Shown here in pieces: positions 63,740 to 64,000 of a stretch of DNA of 64,000 bases. The DNA is from Desulfosarcina widdelii (GTDB taxonomy: Bacteria > Desulfobacterota > Desulfobacteria > Desulfobacterales > Desulfosarcinaceae): contig NZ_AP021875.1 of NCBI RefSeq assembly GCF_009688965.1, positions 3,348,001 through 3,412,000 on the forward strand, given 5' to 3'. The position numbers and the translations under genes are program-made. The notes beneath the pieces were generated by a model. That model was not told where the DNA came from, searched no databases, and was given only the letters and a program-made list of their open reading frames with translations. Each line of letters begins with the position of its first letter. Position 1 is the first letter of the stretch.

Positions 63740-64000
63740 TTATCGCAAAGCTTTTTCGACGGCCGTCACGACCTTGAAAGCCGAATCGATTTTCTCGCGG
63801 GCCGACTTGACCAATTTGGAACCATATTTTTTCTCAAGGCCGTCCAGTTCGGCATATACCGTATTGCCATAATCCGTGGCATCGGCGACAGCGGATCGAA
63901 TCTTTTCGACCATATTGGAACGACCGGCATTGCCCATATCGCGGTCAATCGACACTTGATAAAGCTTCAACGATTTTTCCAATTCCTTAGACCTGACAGA
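63740..64000 (-). CDS. Hypothetical protein, C-terminal part (cut by right edge)
   Basis: The frame is open from the right edge to a stop at 63740, giving 86 visible residues. The product is helical and charged (LDGLEKKYGSKLVKSAREKI, FKVVTAVEKALR) with no recognised motif. An internal TTG at 63982 could be a start, but the frame continues through it, so the gene probably begins outside the window. Confidence 0.45.
   Translation of the reverse strand, partial: SVRSKELEKSLKLYQVSIDRDMGNAGRSNMVEKIRSAVADATDYGNTVYAELDGLEKKYGSKLVKSAREKIDSAFKVVTAVEKALR

Overview
The window is a 64 kb piece of a bacterial chromosome, most likely from a Gram-negative deltaproteobacterium of the Desulfobacterales type (Desulfosarcina-like). 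That is an inference. It rests on the tig-clpP-clpX-lon order, outer-membrane factors and periplasmic adaptors, GC-rich core coding sequence, small RRSG-x-DRR proteins, and many dispersed palindromic repeats. No rRNA, CRISPR array or replication origin was seen.

Layout. (1) 1-14.1 kb, minus strand: two tripartite RND efflux systems in tandem. The upstream one is headed by a regulatory trio whose order is zinc-finger anti-sigma, periplasmic metal-sensor-like protein, ECF sigma factor. This is the gene order of the cnrYXH-CBA nickel/cobalt system, but the pump it precedes has drug-pump (HAE) rather than metal-pump signatures. The downstream system ends in a Bcr/CflA-type MFS gene cut by the left edge. 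(2) 14.4-28.5 kb: household and transport genes. They include uppP, a MerR-type regulator fused to a degenerate cyclase-like domain, a cystathionine gamma-synthase family enzyme, an M20 amidohydrolase, a phosphohexomutase, an MFS transporter, a MOT1-like molybdate/sulfate transporter, a DUF89 protein, a cupin, a LysE exporter and murB. (3) 28.5-39.5 kb, minus strand: a glycogen/alpha-glucan cluster. It holds a eukaryote-type branching enzyme, glycogen synthase, phosphorylase, a free-standing CBM48 protein and a 1434-residue fusion of a GH13 domain to an amylo-1,6-glucosidase domain. (4) 39.9-46.7 kb: small transporters, a FetAB-like iron ABC exporter, an EF-hand lipoprotein, and a gene-poor stretch with strong terminators, a twice-used 16-bp dyad and tiny genes. 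(5) 46.7-51.6 kb: a visibly AT-rich island with a truncated oxidoreductase gene at one end and an IS110 remnant at the other. It carries a methyltransferase, a PilZ protein, a GGDEF-EAL protein and a cold-shock gene. (6) 51.6-59.3 kb: tRNA-Asp, tRNA-Val, lon, clpX, clpP, tig, tRNA-Leu, an N-acetylmuramoyl-alanine amidase and tRNA-Pro. (7) 59.3-64 kb: accessory DNA directly downstream of tRNA-Pro. It has an AT-rich two-gene module (a small unknown protein plus a SAMHD1/dGTPase-like HD hydrolase) with its own strong promoter and terminator, followed by GC-rich phage-type genes including a terminase-small-subunit-like protein. This looks like the left end of an integrated element that continues past the window.

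How the parts work together. Region 1 should export toxic compounds under envelope-stress-type control. Region 3 makes, trims and degrades glycogen; no glgC is in view, although a phosphohexomutase lies about 6 kb away. Region 6 is the cytosolic folding and proteolysis cluster. Three or more families of imperfect palindromic repeats (about 70-170 bp) lie between genes throughout the core but were not seen in the accessory right end. The best candidate for an undescribed system is the HD-hydrolase module beside tRNA-Pro. The paired small genes around 45.1-45.8 kb and the candidate small RNAs at 42.55-42.86 kb are the next most interesting.
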